From the NCBI RefSeq assembly GCF_027563465.1, contig NZ_JAPFQA010000001.1, positions 620,001 to 684,000 on the forward strand: a DNA stretch of 64,000 nt. The letters run 5' to 3'. A program made the position numbers and the translations under genes. This stretch comes from Mesorhizobium qingshengii (GTDB lineage Bacteria > Pseudomonadota > Alphaproteobacteria > Rhizobiales > Rhizobiaceae). A model generated the notes under the pieces. That model saw nothing but the letters and a program-made list of their open reading frames with translations, was not told the DNA's origin and searched no databases. Positions 31,663 through 40,655 of this stretch are shown one piece after another (the first letter of the stretch is position 1; every line of letters begins with the position of its first letter).

Positions 31663-33183
31663 TTGACCCTCAGGATCGTTGGCGAGGACCGACCCAACAG
31701 CTTCGAATTCGAAACCTCGGCGCTGATCAAGGCGTCCGGCTTTCGCGAATACGATGCGCGCTGGTGGTTCGGCCATCCGGGCTCGACGCAACCGCCAGAG
31801 CTCAACCTGATCGGCGTCCAGGCGCTTGGCATGGGGCTCGGCACGCTGATTCGCCGTCGCGGCGCCGGACCCGATATCGTCACCGGGCATGATTTCCGTT
31901 CCTATTCGCTTTCGATCAAGCTGGCGCTGGTCTCCGGGCTGATGGCCGCCGGCGCGCGGGTGAAGGATATCGGCCTGGCTTTGTCGCCGACGGCCTATTT
32001 CGCCCAGTTCGCGCTGGATACGCCCTCCGTCGCCATGGTCACGGCCTCGCACAACGAAAATGGCTGGACCGGCGTCAAGATGGGCGCGGCGCGGCCGCTG
32101 ACCTTCGGCCCCGAGGAGATGAGCGCGCTGAAGGCGATCGTGCTGGAAGGCGACTTCGACCTTGCCGGTGGTGGCTCGTATGATTTTGTCCGCGATTTTC
32201 GCGCGACCTATCTCGACGATCTGACCAGGGACAAGCGCATCACGCGAAAGCTGAAGGTGGTCGCCGCCTGCGGCAATGGCACCGCCGGCGCCTTTGCGCC
32301 GGAAGCACTGGAGCGCATCGGCTGCGAAGTGGTCCCGCTCGATGTCGAACTCGACCACACTTTTCCCCGCTACAACCCCAACCCCGAGGACATGCAGATG
32401 CTGCATGCCATCAGGGACAAGGTGCTGGAAAGCGGGGCCGATGTCGGCCTTGGTTTCGATGGTGACGGCGACCGCTGCGGTGTCGTCGACAATGAGGGCA
32501 ACGAGATCTTCGCCGACAAGGTCGGCGTCATGCTCGCACGCGACATCTCCAGCCAGCTTCCGGGCTCGACCTTCGTCGTCGACGTCAAGTCGACCGGCCT
32601 GTTCAACACCGACGGCGTGCTGCGGGAGAATGGCGCAGTCACCGACTATTGGAAGACCGGCCACTCCTACATAAAACGCCGCGTCGCCGAGCTCGGCGCC
32701 GTCGCCGGTTTCGAGAAGTCTGGCCATTTCTTCTTCAACCCACCGATCGGGCGCGGCTATGACGACGGGCTGGTCACGGCCATCGCCATCTGCCAGATGC
32801 TGGACCGCAACCCGGGCAGCTCGATGGCCGACCTCTACCGCGCGCTGCCGCTGACCTTCGGCACGCCGACAATGTCGCCGCATTGTGCGGACGACGTGAA
32901 ATATGGCGTGGTCGAACGGGTGGTTTCGGATTTTCAGGCCATGAAGCGGGATGGCGCCACCTTCGCCGGCCAGAAGATATCGGACCTCATAACCGTCAAC
33001 GGCGTTCGTGTCGTCGCCGAGGACGGCACCTGGGGTCTGGTGCGCGCCTCGTCGAACAAGCCGGAGCTTGTCGTGGTCGTCGAAAGCCCGGTTTCATCAG
33101 AGCGTCGCCGGCAGATGTTCGACGCCGTCGACGCCGTGCTGCGGCGCAGCCCGGAAGTAGGGGCCTACAACCAGACTTTCTGA
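31663..33183 (+). CDS. Phosphomannomutase/phosphoglucomutase
   Basis: A 506-aa alpha-phosphohexomutase that converts mannose-6-phosphate to mannose-1-phosphate, probably for GDP-mannose. The phosphoserine loop is VTASHNENGWTGVK, the metal loop is GFDGDGDRCGVVD and the sugar loop FEKSGHFFF. I use the TTG at 31663 (CGGAGT about eleven bases upstream) because the product then begins TLRIVGEDRPNSFEFE without an unrelated leader; no ATG lies nearby in frame. Its partner enzyme, the guanylyltransferase-isomerase fusion, is 2 kb downstream behind an almost identical upstream element. Confidence 0.92.
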   Translation: MTLRIVGEDRPNSFEFETSALIKASGFREYDARWWFGHPGSTQPPELNLIGVQALGMGLGTLIRRRGAGPDIVTGHDFRSYSLSIKLALVSGLMAAGARVKDIGLALSPTAYFAQFALDTPSVAMVTASHNENGWTGVKMGAARPLTFGPEEMSALKAIVLEGDFDLAGGGSYDFVRDFRATYLDDLTRDKRITRKLKVVAACGNGTAGAFAPEALERIGCEVVPLDVELDHTFPRYNPNPEDMQMLHAIRDKVLESGADVGLGFDGDGDRCGVVDNEGNEIFADKVGVMLARDISSQLPGSTFVVDVKSTGLFNTDGVLRENGAVTDYWKTGHSYIKRRVAELGAVAGFEKSGHFFFNPPIGRGYDDGLVTAIAICQMLDRNPGSSMADLYRALPLTFGTPTMSPHCADDVKYGVVERVVSDFQAMKRDGATFAGQKISDLITVNGVRVVAEDGTWGLVRASSNKPELVVVVESPVSSERRRQMFDAVDAVLRRSPEVGAYNQTF

Positions 33184-33186
33184 GAG

Positions 33187-33231
33187 CAATTCCGGGAAAA
33201 GTGCGTGGCGGTTTTCCCTCCGGAACCACGC
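33187..33231. repeat. RIME-like palindrome
   Basis: TTCCGGGAAAA (33190-33200) pairs with TTTTCCCTCCGGAA (33212-33225) with a small bulge. The core AAAAGTGCGTGGCGGTTTT is 17/19 identical to the core of the glgP-glgB repeats, while the bases beside it have switched from CCC/GGG to GGG/CCC with pairing preserved. It starts a few bases after the phosphomannomutase stop. Confidence 0.65.
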
Positions 33232-33246
33232 CGAAACCAAGAGATA

Positions 33247-33283
33247 GAGCGGTTCTGCGTTTCCTCGAAACGGTGAACCGCTC
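33247..33283. repeat. Second palindrome between phosphomannomutase and NmrA-like genes
   Basis: GAGCGGTTC (33247-33255) and its exact reverse complement (33275-33283) form a 9-base stem, with an inner TTTC/GAAA pair in the loop region. It lies between two convergent genes and may act as a bidirectional terminator, although no T-run follows. It resembles another palindromic repeat type common in rhizobial spacers. Confidence 0.6.
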
Positions 33284-33288
33284 CAACA

Positions 33289-34182
33289 TCAGCCGGCAGC
33301 CGCCGGAGCTGTCCGCTCAAGTGCGCTCCAGTCGAATGCGCGCGCCCAGTCGGCAAAACTGTGCCAGCGGACCTCCGGAAAATTCCTGCGCAGGGCGGCG
33401 ATATCGACGTCGTAGCCGACGCGGTCGAACCACTCGAACATCAGTGCCGCATCCTCGCTTTGCTGGCGGGCCGCCGCGATCGGGATTTCCCGATAGCCAA
33501 TCGGGCGGCCGATGGCCTCGGACAGTATTTTCGCCTGCTCTTCGCCTGACAATTCGTCCCCGGCGAAATCGAAGCGCTTGCCGAACACCTGTTCACGCCG
33601 CTCGGCCAAGGCGGCAACAAAGGCGCCGATGTCCGCCAGGGCAACCAGTTGCAGGACGCGCTTCGGAGGCATCGCGAAGGCATGGGTGCCCTGTCTGAGC
33701 GCGCCGATCGACCACGGCGCGACGACATTCTCCATGAAGGCGACCGGTGCGCTGATCGTATAGGGGATGCCGAGCCCGGCGACATGTTTCTCGACGAGAT
33801 ATTTGCTTTCGAAATGCGGGATGCCGGTCTTCTTGTCGGCGTCGGCAACGGATGAATAGATCAGATGTCCGACGCCGGCAGCTTTCGCCGCATCGGCGGC
33901 GATGATCCCCTGGCGGGTTTCTTCTTCCAGCCCGGCCTCGCAGCTGTTGCCCATCAGGAACATGGTGTCGACGTCTTTTGCGGCCTTCACGATGGAGGCT
34001 GCGTCAGCGAGATCGCCGGCAACGACATCGGCGCCCGCCGACGCCAGGTGCCGCGCACCGTCGCTGTCTGGTCTGCGCGTCAGTGCCTTGACGCGATGGC
34101 CCTTCGACAACAGGGCACGCGCAACCGCGCCGCCTTGCTGGCCGGTAGCGCCGGTCACCAGAATGCTTCGTTTGCTGGTCAT
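33289..34182 (-). CDS. NmrA-like NAD(P)-binding protein
   Basis: A 297-aa atypical short-chain dehydrogenase of the NmrA/HSCARG type. The N-terminal dinucleotide motif ILVTGATGQQGGAVARALL is clear, followed by LIYSSVADADKKTGIPHF, whose tail aligns with the strand that carries the active site in true SDRs. Members act as redox sensors or as NAD(P)H-dependent reductases of quinones or flavonoids. It is divergent from a LysR-type regulator with a 101-base spacer, a common arrangement in which the regulator controls the enzyme. Substrate unknown. Confidence 0.85.
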   Translation of the reverse strand: MTSKRSILVTGATGQQGGAVARALLSKGHRVKALTRRPDSDGARHLASAGADVVAGDLADAASIVKAAKDVDTMFLMGNSCEAGLEEETRQGIIAADAAKAAGVGHLIYSSVADADKKTGIPHFESKYLVEKHVAGLGIPYTISAPVAFMENVVAPWSIGALRQGTHAFAMPPKRVLQLVALADIGAFVAALAERREQVFGKRFDFAGDELSGEEQAKILSEAIGRPIGYREIPIAAARQQSEDAALMFEWFDRVGYDVDIAALRRNFPEVRWHSFADWARAFDWSALERTAPAAAG

Positions 34183-34239
34183 GGTGTCTGCTCCTTATTG
34201 TTTCTGCTGGAGCAAAGTTAGGGCCTGTCGCATTGATGC

Positions 34240-34256
34240 ATAATTGCCTATAATTG
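34240..34256. promoter_or_regulatory. Direct repeat in the NmrA/LysR divergent spacer
   Basis: ATAATTG occurs at 34240-34246 and again at 34250-34256, one helical turn apart, in an AT-rich patch just before the LysR start. It may be the LysR-binding site. Confidence 0.35.
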
Positions 34257-34283
34257 AAAAACATCATCCCAATCTTGGATACA

Positions 34284-35183
34284 ATGCTCGATCTCAACGA
34301 TATCGTCGTGTTCGCTCGCGTCGTCGAAGCTGGCAGCTTCACGGCTGCCGCGCGCCTGCTGGCCATGCCCAAGACGACGGTCAGCCGCCGCGTTGCCGCG
34401 CTCGAGCGCGAGGTCGGCGTTCGCCTGTTGCAGCGCACGACACGTAGCCTCAACATGACGGATGCCGGGCGTCTCTACTATGAGCGGAGTAGCCAGGGGC
34501 TGCGGACGATAGAGGAGGCAAATCTGCGCCTCGCGGAGGCAAGGACGGAGCCGTCGGGCACAATTCGTATTTCGGCCCCGGTCGGCTTCGGCGGCCATTT
34601 CCTCATCGACACCGTGGTCGGCTTTCTCGCAACCTATCCGAAAACCAGCGTCGAGCTCCGCCTTACCGACGACAGGCTCAATCTGGTCGAGGACGGCATA
34701 GACCTCGCTTTCCGGACCGGGATCCTTGACGATTCGACACTGATCGCCCGCAAGCTCGGCTCCACGCACAGGCTGCTCTGCGCCAGCCAGGCCTATCTTG
34801 CACGGCACGGCATACCGGAAGGCCCGGCGGACCTCGCGCACCATCAATGCGTCATCGCGGGCCCTTCTGCCTCGGGCGCTCATTGGGTGCTGGACGGTCC
34901 AGGCGGCCAGGAAACGGTCGTCGTGGCCGGGCGCTTCGCTGCCAATGAAATGCAGGCGGTCGTTACGGCCGCTCTCGCAGGCTTCGGCATCGCCCAATTG
35001 CCCCAGGCGATCGCCGAAGGGCTGATCCATGAGGGTCAGCTGCAGCACGTTCTCAAGAGCTACACGACACCGGCTGGTGGCCTGCATATTCTCTATCCGA
35101 GCAGCCGCCACCTTTCGCCCCTGGTCAAGGCATTCATCGAGCTTGCCTCCGAGCGTATTTCCAATGGGATAAACACCGCTTAA
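34284..35183 (+). CDS. LysR-family transcriptional regulator
   Basis: A 299-aa regulator. The N-terminal helix-turn-helix lies in FARVVEAGSFTAAARLLAMP and TTVSRRVAALEREVGVRLLQ, followed by RTTRSLNMTDAGRLYYE. The effector domain begins near GTIRISAPVGFGGHFLID. The ATG at 34284 starts with the usual MLDLNDIVVF; an upstream in-frame TTG is less likely. It is divergent from the NmrA-like gene and probably controls it. Its last codons coincide with the conserved element found upstream of the next gene. Confidence 0.92.
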   Translation: MLDLNDIVVFARVVEAGSFTAAARLLAMPKTTVSRRVAALEREVGVRLLQRTTRSLNMTDAGRLYYERSSQGLRTIEEANLRLAEARTEPSGTIRISAPVGFGGHFLIDTVVGFLATYPKTSVELRLTDDRLNLVEDGIDLAFRTGILDDSTLIARKLGSTHRLLCASQAYLARHGIPEGPADLAHHQCVIAGPSASGAHWVLDGPGGQETVVVAGRFAANEMQAVVTAALAGFGIAQLPQAIAEGLIHEGQLQHVLKSYTTPAGGLHILYPSSRHLSPLVKAFIELASERISNGINTA

Positions 35184-35202
35184 AGGCTTGCATGGTAGCA
35201 AC
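35166..35202 (+). promoter_or_regulatory. Element shared with the phosphomannomutase upstream region (copy 2)
   Basis: GGGATAAACA, two variable bases, GCTTAAAGGCTTG, and TAG further on, matching 31583-31618. This copy overlaps the last codons and stop of the LysR gene and ends 34 bases before the start of the guanylyltransferase fusion. Confidence 0.5.
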
Positions 35203-35236
35203 CGGCCACCAATTGCCTTGTGAGCGCGAGACCCGA

Positions 35237-37477
35237 ATGACCGAGCGGATCGTCAGTTTTGTCATGAGCGGTGGCGTCGGCTCGCGGCTTTGGCCGCTGT
35301 CGCGCGAGGATAATCCCAAGCAGTTCCATGATTTTTCCGGCGATGGCTCGATGCTGGCCAAGACGCTGCGTCGGCTGGCGGCGCGGCCAGAAGGCGAAAC
35401 GCCGATCTTCCTGATCGCCTCGGAGCGCCATGCCGACCGTGTCCATGCCGACCTTGCCGGCCTCGATCTCGCCGGTGGTGGTCCGCTGTTCGAACCGATC
35501 GGCCGCAACACCGCCGCCGCCGTCGCGCTGGCGACGCTGCGCACTTTGTCCGAATTCGGCGACAGCCTGGTGCTGGTGGTGCCGTCCGATCATGAAATCG
35601 CCACCGCGCACCAATTCTGGCAGAGCGTCGAGGCCGGTGCCGAGGCGGCGCGCGCCGGCAGGCTGGTGGTGTTCGGCATCAAGCCGACACAGCCCGAGAC
35701 CGGCTATGGCTATATCGAGGTCGCAGCCGAAAGCGGCGGCACTTTCGACGTCTCGCGCTTTGTCGAAAAGCCGGACCTTGCCACTGCGCGGAGCTATCTC
35801 CAGGCCGGAAACTTCTATTGGAACACGGGTATTTTCCTGTTTCGGGCCAGCGCCATGCGCGACGCCTTCGCGGCTTTCCAGCCCGACATCTGGCAGGCCA
35901 CCGAGGCCGCCTACAAGGCGGCGACGTCGGATCTCTCCGGCCTCTATATGCCGCTCGAGCTCTACGCCGCCATCCCGTCGAACTCGATCGACTACGCCAT
36001 CATGGAACAGGCAAAAGACATCGCCATGGTGCCCGCCAGCTTCCGCTGGAACGATCTTGGCTCCTGGCAGTCGCTGCTCGATGTCGGCCCTGCCGATGAC
36101 CAGGGCAATGTCATTGTCGGCGATGTCGTCGCCATCGATTGCGAGAACTCCTACATCCGCAGCGACGGCCGCTTGCTCTCGGCGATCGGCATGAAGGACG
36201 TCGCCATCGTCTCCACCGCCGACGCCACTTTCGTCGCACCGGTCAGCCACAGCCAGCACGTCAAGAAGATCGTCGAGCAGCTCGAAAAGTCGGGCCGGCT
36301 GGAAACCCGGTTCACGCCGGCACATGACCGCGTCATCGAGAGCGGCGCCTGGCGGCGGCGCGTGCATCACTGGCTGTTCCAGGAGACCTTGCCGCTATGG
36401 TCGACATCAGGCGTCGACGAACGCCATGGTGGTTTTCACGAGGCGTTGGGTTTCGATGCCTCGCCGCTGATGAAGCCCAAGCGCATGCGCACGCAGGCGA
36501 GGCAGGTCTATGCCTTCGCCGTCGCCAGGGCGCGTGGCTGGGATGGTCCGGCCGACCGGCTGATCAGCCATGGCATCGAGTTCATGGCCAGGCAGGGCCG
36601 CACCGACAATGGCGGCTGGGTGCGCACGCTGAATGTCGACGGTTCGGTCGCCGACGCAACCGAGGATGCCTACGATCACTCCTGCTTGCTGCTGGCGCTG
36701 GCGCATGCGCATATGTCAGGCAATCCGGATGCCTTTCGGCTCGGCGAAGAGACCTTTTCGTTTCTCGATGCGCATCTCGAGGATCATCGCATGACCGGCT
36801 TCCTGGAAACGTCCGACGGCGAGGGCGAGCGGCGCTCCAACCCGCACATGCATCTGCTCGAGGCTTTTCTAGCCTGGTATCAGGCGACCGGCGACCGCGC
36901 CCATCTGCGCCGTGCGGCGCGCATCATCGACCTCTTCCGCAGCCATTTCTTCGACCCGGAAAGCTGGACGCTCGGCGAGTATTTCGATGCCGAATGGAAA
37001 CCGGCCGCCGGCGAGAAGGGGGCCTGGACCGAGCCCGGCCACCATTTTGAATGGGCCTCGTTGCTGGTCGATTTCGCCGGGCGCAGCGGCCAGGCCGAAC
37101 TGAGCGGTTTCGCCAGGAAACTCTATGCCTCGGCCATCGCCAATGGCCTCAACCGCGCCACCGGCCTCGCCTATGGCGCCGTTTCCAGGCAGGGACTGCC
37201 GCTCGACCTGATATCGCGCAGCTGGCCGCAGGCCGAAGCGGTCAAGGCGGCGATCGCGCTCGATGGTTCGGGCGGGCCCGACCTCAAACCGGAGATCGAG
37301 GCCCGCGTCGGCCGGTTGTTTCGCTGGCACATCGACCCGGCGCCGCTCGGCCTGTGGATCGACCGCATCGACGAACGCGGCCGCTCGCTGGCCACTGACG
37401 TTCCGGCCAGCATCTTCTATCATCTGGTCTGCGCGCTGACCCAGTATCTGGACAGCACATCTGACAAGGCGGCGTAA
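35237..37477 (+). CDS. Mannose-1-phosphate guanylyltransferase fused to AGE-family isomerase
   Basis: A 746-aa two-domain enzyme. Residues ~1-355 are a GDP-mannose pyrophosphorylase domain: GGVGSRLWPLSREDNPKQF at the start, DHEI and FVEKPD further on, ending at SQHVKKIVEQLEKSG. Residues ~370-740 are an (alpha/alpha)6-barrel of the N-acylglucosamine 2-epimerase (AGE) family, with RSNPHMHLLEAFLAWY and EPGHHFEWASLL carrying the conserved His/Glu residues. In ordinary bifunctional ManC/AlgA the isomerase half is a cupin, so this is a different fusion. Likely steps: fructose-6-P to mannose-6-P (AGE half) and mannose-1-P to GDP-mannose (first half). The ATG at 35237 begins MTERIVSFVMSGG. Confidence 0.9.
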   Translation: MTERIVSFVMSGGVGSRLWPLSREDNPKQFHDFSGDGSMLAKTLRRLAARPEGETPIFLIASERHADRVHADLAGLDLAGGGPLFEPIGRNTAAAVALATLRTLSEFGDSLVLVVPSDHEIATAHQFWQSVEAGAEAARAGRLVVFGIKPTQPETGYGYIEVAAESGGTFDVSRFVEKPDLATARSYLQAGNFYWNTGIFLFRASAMRDAFAAFQPDIWQATEAAYKAATSDLSGLYMPLELYAAIPSNSIDYAIMEQAKDIAMVPASFRWNDLGSWQSLLDVGPADDQGNVIVGDVVAIDCENSYIRSDGRLLSAIGMKDVAIVSTADATFVAPVSHSQHVKKIVEQLEKSGRLETRFTPAHDRVIESGAWRRRVHHWLFQETLPLWSTSGVDERHGGFHEALGFDASPLMKPKRMRTQARQVYAFAVARARGWDGPADRLISHGIEFMARQGRTDNGGWVRTLNVDGSVADATEDAYDHSCLLLALAHAHMSGNPDAFRLGEETFSFLDAHLEDHRMTGFLETSDGEGERRSNPHMHLLEAFLAWYQATGDRAHLRRAARIIDLFRSHFFDPESWTLGEYFDAEWKPAAGEKGAWTEPGHHFEWASLLVDFAGRSGQAELSGFARKLYASAIANGLNRATGLAYGAVSRQGLPLDLISRSWPQAEAVKAAIALDGSGGPDLKPEIEARVGRLFRWHIDPAPLGLWIDRIDERGRSLATDVPASIFYHLVCALTQYLDSTSDKAA

Positions 37478-37481
37478 GGCC

Positions 37482-38945
37482 TCAGTAGGGGCTCGCCACA
37501 TCTCCTGTCTCGACATAGATCGACTTCAGCTGCGAATAGAGCGCTAGCGCCGCCAGTGAATTCTCGCGTCCTATGCCGGATTGCTTGAAGCCGCCGAACG
37601 GGATTTCCACCGGCGTCAGATTGTAGGCATTGATCCAGCAGGTGCCGGCCTGCAACTCGGCGATGACGCGGTGGGCGCGCGACAGGTCGCGCGTGAACAC
37701 GCCGGCGGCAAGGCCGAACTCGGTGTCGTTGGCGCGGTCGATCACCTCGTCCTCGCCATCGAATTTCAGCACGCTCATCACCGGCCCGAAAATCTCCTCG
37801 CGGGCGATGCGCATCGTGTCGGTGACGTCGGTGAACACTGTCGGCTCGACGAAGAAGCCGCCTTGGAAACCTTGCAGCGAAGGTACGTTGCCACCGCAGG
37901 CAAGCGTCGCGCCATCCTGCCTGCCGATCCCGATATAGCCGACGACCTTGTCGTGCTGCGCCTTCGACACCAGCGGCCCCATCTGGGTCTCAGGGTCGAG
38001 CGGATCGCCGATGCGGATTTTCTTCGTCCGCTCGACCAGCCGTTCGACGAAGCGGTCGTGGATGCCGCTCTGCACGAAGACGCGCGTGCCGTTGGAGCAG
38101 ATCTGACCGGTTGAATAGAAATTGCCGAGCATGGCGCCGCCAATGGCGTTTTCGAGGTCGGCGTCGTCGAAGACGATCAGCGGCGACTTGCCGCCGAGTT
38201 CCATCGTCGCGTGCTTCATCTTCGAGCCGGCAAGCGACAACACCTTGCGGCCGGTCGGCACCGAGCCGGTCACCGAGACCTTGGCGACGACATCATGTCC
38301 GACAAGCCCGGCGCCGACGTCGCCATAGCCTTGCACCACGTTGAACAGCCCATCGGGCAGGCCGGCTTCGCTGTAGATCTCGGCCAGCGCCAGCGCCGAC
38401 AGCGGTGTGTTTTCCGACGGCTTGAACACCATGGCGTTGCCCATGGCGAGCGCCGGGGCTGATTTCCAGCCGGCGATCTGGATTGGGTAGTTCCAGGCGC
38501 CGATGCCGACGCAGACGCCGAGCGCTTCGCGCCGGGTGTAGGCGAAGGGCCCGCCGAGGTCGACAGATTCGCCATTGTAGGCGGCGACCGCGCCGCCGAA
38601 ATATTCGAGGCAATCCGCGGCCGACGGAGCGTCGGCCACCAGCGTCTCCTGGATCGCCTTGCCTGTGTCGAGCGTCTCGATGCGGGCGAGGTCGGCATTA
38701 CGGGCGCGCAATATGTCGGCGGCGCGGCGCAGGATGCGCCCGCGTTCGACCGGCTTCAGCCGCGCCCAGGCGGGCTGGGCTGCCCGCGCGGCCTCGATGG
38801 CGAGTTCCAGCACATTCGGCGTCGCCGAACGCAGCATGGCGATGGTCTCGCCGGTTGCCGGATAGATGACCGGCAGCGGTGCGCCGCCTTCGTCCTCTAT
38901 GTAGCGTCCGTTGACATAGTGCGATGCCGTGGGCTGGGCGCGCAT
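37482..38945 (-). CDS. betB: Betaine aldehyde dehydrogenase
   Basis: A 487-aa aldehyde dehydrogenase that oxidises betaine aldehyde to glycine betaine with NAD. The catalytic Glu is in [11 protein letters not shown] and the nucleophile Cys in [34 protein letters not shown] is the cofactor-side motif. The ATG at 38945 has GGAG six bases upstream and gives the standard BetB length. It is the last gene of the bet operon, 57 bases after betA. That gap contains a 7-base hairpin (GATCGTG/CACGATC, 38978-38997). It converges on the fusion gene with only 4 bases between stops. Confidence 0.95.
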   Translation of the reverse strand: MRAQPTASHYVNGRYIEDEGGAPLPVIYPATGETIAMLRSATPNVLELAIEAARAAQPAWARLKPVERGRILRRAADILRARNADLARIETLDTGKAIQETLVADAPSAADCLEYFGGAVAAYNGESVDLGGPFAYTRREALGVCVGIGAWNYPIQIAGWKSAPALAMGNAMVFKPSENTPLSALALAEIYSEAGLPDGLFNVVQGYGDVGAGLVGHDVVAKVSVTGSVPTGRKVLSLAGSKMKHATMELGGKSPLIVFDDADLENAIGGAMLGNFYSTGQICSNGTRVFVQSGIHDRFVERLVERTKKIRIGDPLDPETQMGPLVSKAQHDKVVGYIGIGRQDGATLACGGNVPSLQGFQGGFFVEPTVFTDVTDTMRIAREEIFGPVMSVLKFDGEDEVIDRANDTEFGLAAGVFTRDLSRAHRVIAELQAGTCWINAYNLTPVEIPFGGFKQSGIGRENSLAALALYSQLKSIYVETGDVASPY

Positions 38946-39002
38946 GGAAGTCTCCAAATTGTCTGTCGCGGCATGCGGATCGTGCGGTCACACGATCATG
39001 GC

Positions 39003-40655
39003 CTATCTGTCTGATAGCTGCCAGCGCGGATTGATCCATGGTTCCTGGTTGGACGGCGCCAGCGGCGTGCGGCCAAGAATGTGGTCGGATGCCTTCTCGC
39101 CGGTCATGATCGACGGCGCGTTGAGGTTGCCGTTGGTGACGCGTGGAAAGATCGAGGAATCGGCGACACGCAGTCCATCGACACCGATGACCCGGCATTC
39201 CGGATCGACAACACTCATCAGATCGTCGGCGCGACCCATCTTGCAGGTGCCGCAAGGATGGTAGGCGCTCTCGGCGTGATCCCTGATGAAGACGTCAAGA
39301 TCGTCGTCCGACTGCACGTGCGAGCCCGGCGAGATTTCCTTGCCGCGATAGGCGTCAAAGGCCGACTGGCCGAAGATCTCGCGTGTCAGCCGGATGCAGT
39401 GGCGGAACTCGGTCCAGTCGTCTGGATGCGACATGTAATTGAAGCGGATCACCGGCTTCGATTGGGGATCCGGCGAACGCAGTGTCACCGAGCCGCGCGA
39501 CTTCGAACGCATCGGCCCGACATGTGCCTGGAAGCCGTGCGACTTTGCCGCCGCCTTGCCGTCATAGCGGACCGCCGCCGGGATGAAATGGTACTGGATA
39601 TCTGGGTACTCGACGCAGGCGCGCGAGCGTACGAAAGCGGCCGCCTCGAAATGGTTGGTGGCGCCGAGGCCGGTCTTGAAGAACAGCCACTGCGCGCCAA
39701 TCAGCGCTTTCGAGAACGGGTTGAGCACCGAATTCAGCGTGATCGGCTTAGTTGATTCCTGCTGGATGTAGAGCTCCATATGATCCTGCAGGTTGCGGCC
39801 GACGCCGGGCCGGTCGGCCACCACGGCAATGCCGTTTTCGCGCAAATGCTCGGCCGGTCCGATGCCGGACAGCATCAGGATCTTGGGCGAGTTGATCGAC
39901 GACGCCGCGACGATCACCTCACGTCGCGCCTTAACGACCTGAATCTGTTTGTGAGCTTCGATCTCGACGCCGATGGCGCGTTGATTCTCGATGATCACCC
40001 GCCGGGCAAAGCCCTTGACCAGACTCACGTTTTTGCGCCCGAGCGCCGGCTTCAGATAGGCGCTCGCCGCCGACCAGCGGCGGCCGCCTCGAATGGTCTG
40101 CTCCATCGGCCCGAAGCCTTCCTGCTTGGAGCCATTGTAGTCGTCGGTCAGTTCAAACCCGGCCTGGCGGCCGGCCTCGACGAAGGCGCCGTAGAGAGGA
40201 TTGCGCAGCGAACCACGCTGGACATGCAGCGGCCCCCCGTGGCCGCGCCAGCCATCCTCGCCACCGTCCGAATCTTCCATGCGCTTGAAATAGGGAAGCA
40301 CGTCGGCAAAACCCCAGCCGGCGGCACCCTCTTCAGCCCAATGGTCGAAGTCGCGGGCATGGCCGCGCACATAGACCATGCCGTTGATCGAGGACGAGCC
40401 GCCGATGACCTTGCCGCGCGGCGTCGCCAGCACGCGGCCGCCGAGATGCGGCTCCGGCTCGCTGGCAAAGCCCCAGTCGTAGAGGCTCATGTTGAGCGGG
40501 ATCGACAGCGCTGACGGCATCTGGATCAGTGGCCCGATATCCGAGCCGCCGAATTCGATGACGATCACCGAATGCTTGCCGTCTTCCGACAGGCGGTAGG
40601 CCATGGCCGAGCCGGCCGAGCCAGAGCCGATGATGACGAAATCCGCTTCAAGCAT
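39003..40655 (-). CDS. betA: Choline dehydrogenase
   Basis: A 550-aa GMC-family flavoprotein that oxidises choline to betaine aldehyde at the membrane. The FAD dinucleotide motif is [19 protein letters not shown], the first GMC signature is [15 protein letters not shown], the active-site His region is [12 protein letters not shown], and the C-terminal [17 protein letters not shown] completes the set. Length matches BetA. It overlaps the upstream PLP-lyase gene by 8 bases. Confidence 0.95.
   Translation of the reverse strand: MLEADFVIIGSGSAGSAMAYRLSEDGKHSVIVIEFGGSDIGPLIQMPSALSIPLNMSLYDWGFASEPEPHLGGRVLATPRGKVIGGSSSINGMVYVRGHARDFDHWAEEGAAGWGFADVLPYFKRMEDSDGGEDGWRGHGGPLHVQRGSLRNPLYGAFVEAGRQAGFELTDDYNGSKQEGFGPMEQTIRGGRRWSAASAYLKPALGRKNVSLVKGFARRVIIENQRAIGVEIEAHKQIQVVKARREVIVAASSINSPKILMLSGIGPAEHLRENGIAVVADRPGVGRNLQDHMELYIQQESTKPITLNSVLNPFSKALIGAQWLFFKTGLGATNHFEAAAFVRSRACVEYPDIQYHFIPAAVRYDGKAAAKSHGFQAHVGPMRSKSRGSVTLRSPDPQSKPVIRFNYMSHPDDWTEFRHCIRLTREIFGQSAFDAYRGKEISPGSHVQSDDDLDVFIRDHAESAYHPCGTCKMGRADDLMSVVDPECRVIGVDGLRVADSSIFPRVTNGNLNAPSIMTGEKASDHILGRTPLAPSNQEPWINPRWQLSDR

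Noticed and set aside
33165-33356. Minus-strand ORF spanning the two palindromes after phosphomannomutase
   Set aside because: It is read through repeat DNA and through the end of the NmrA-like gene in another frame.
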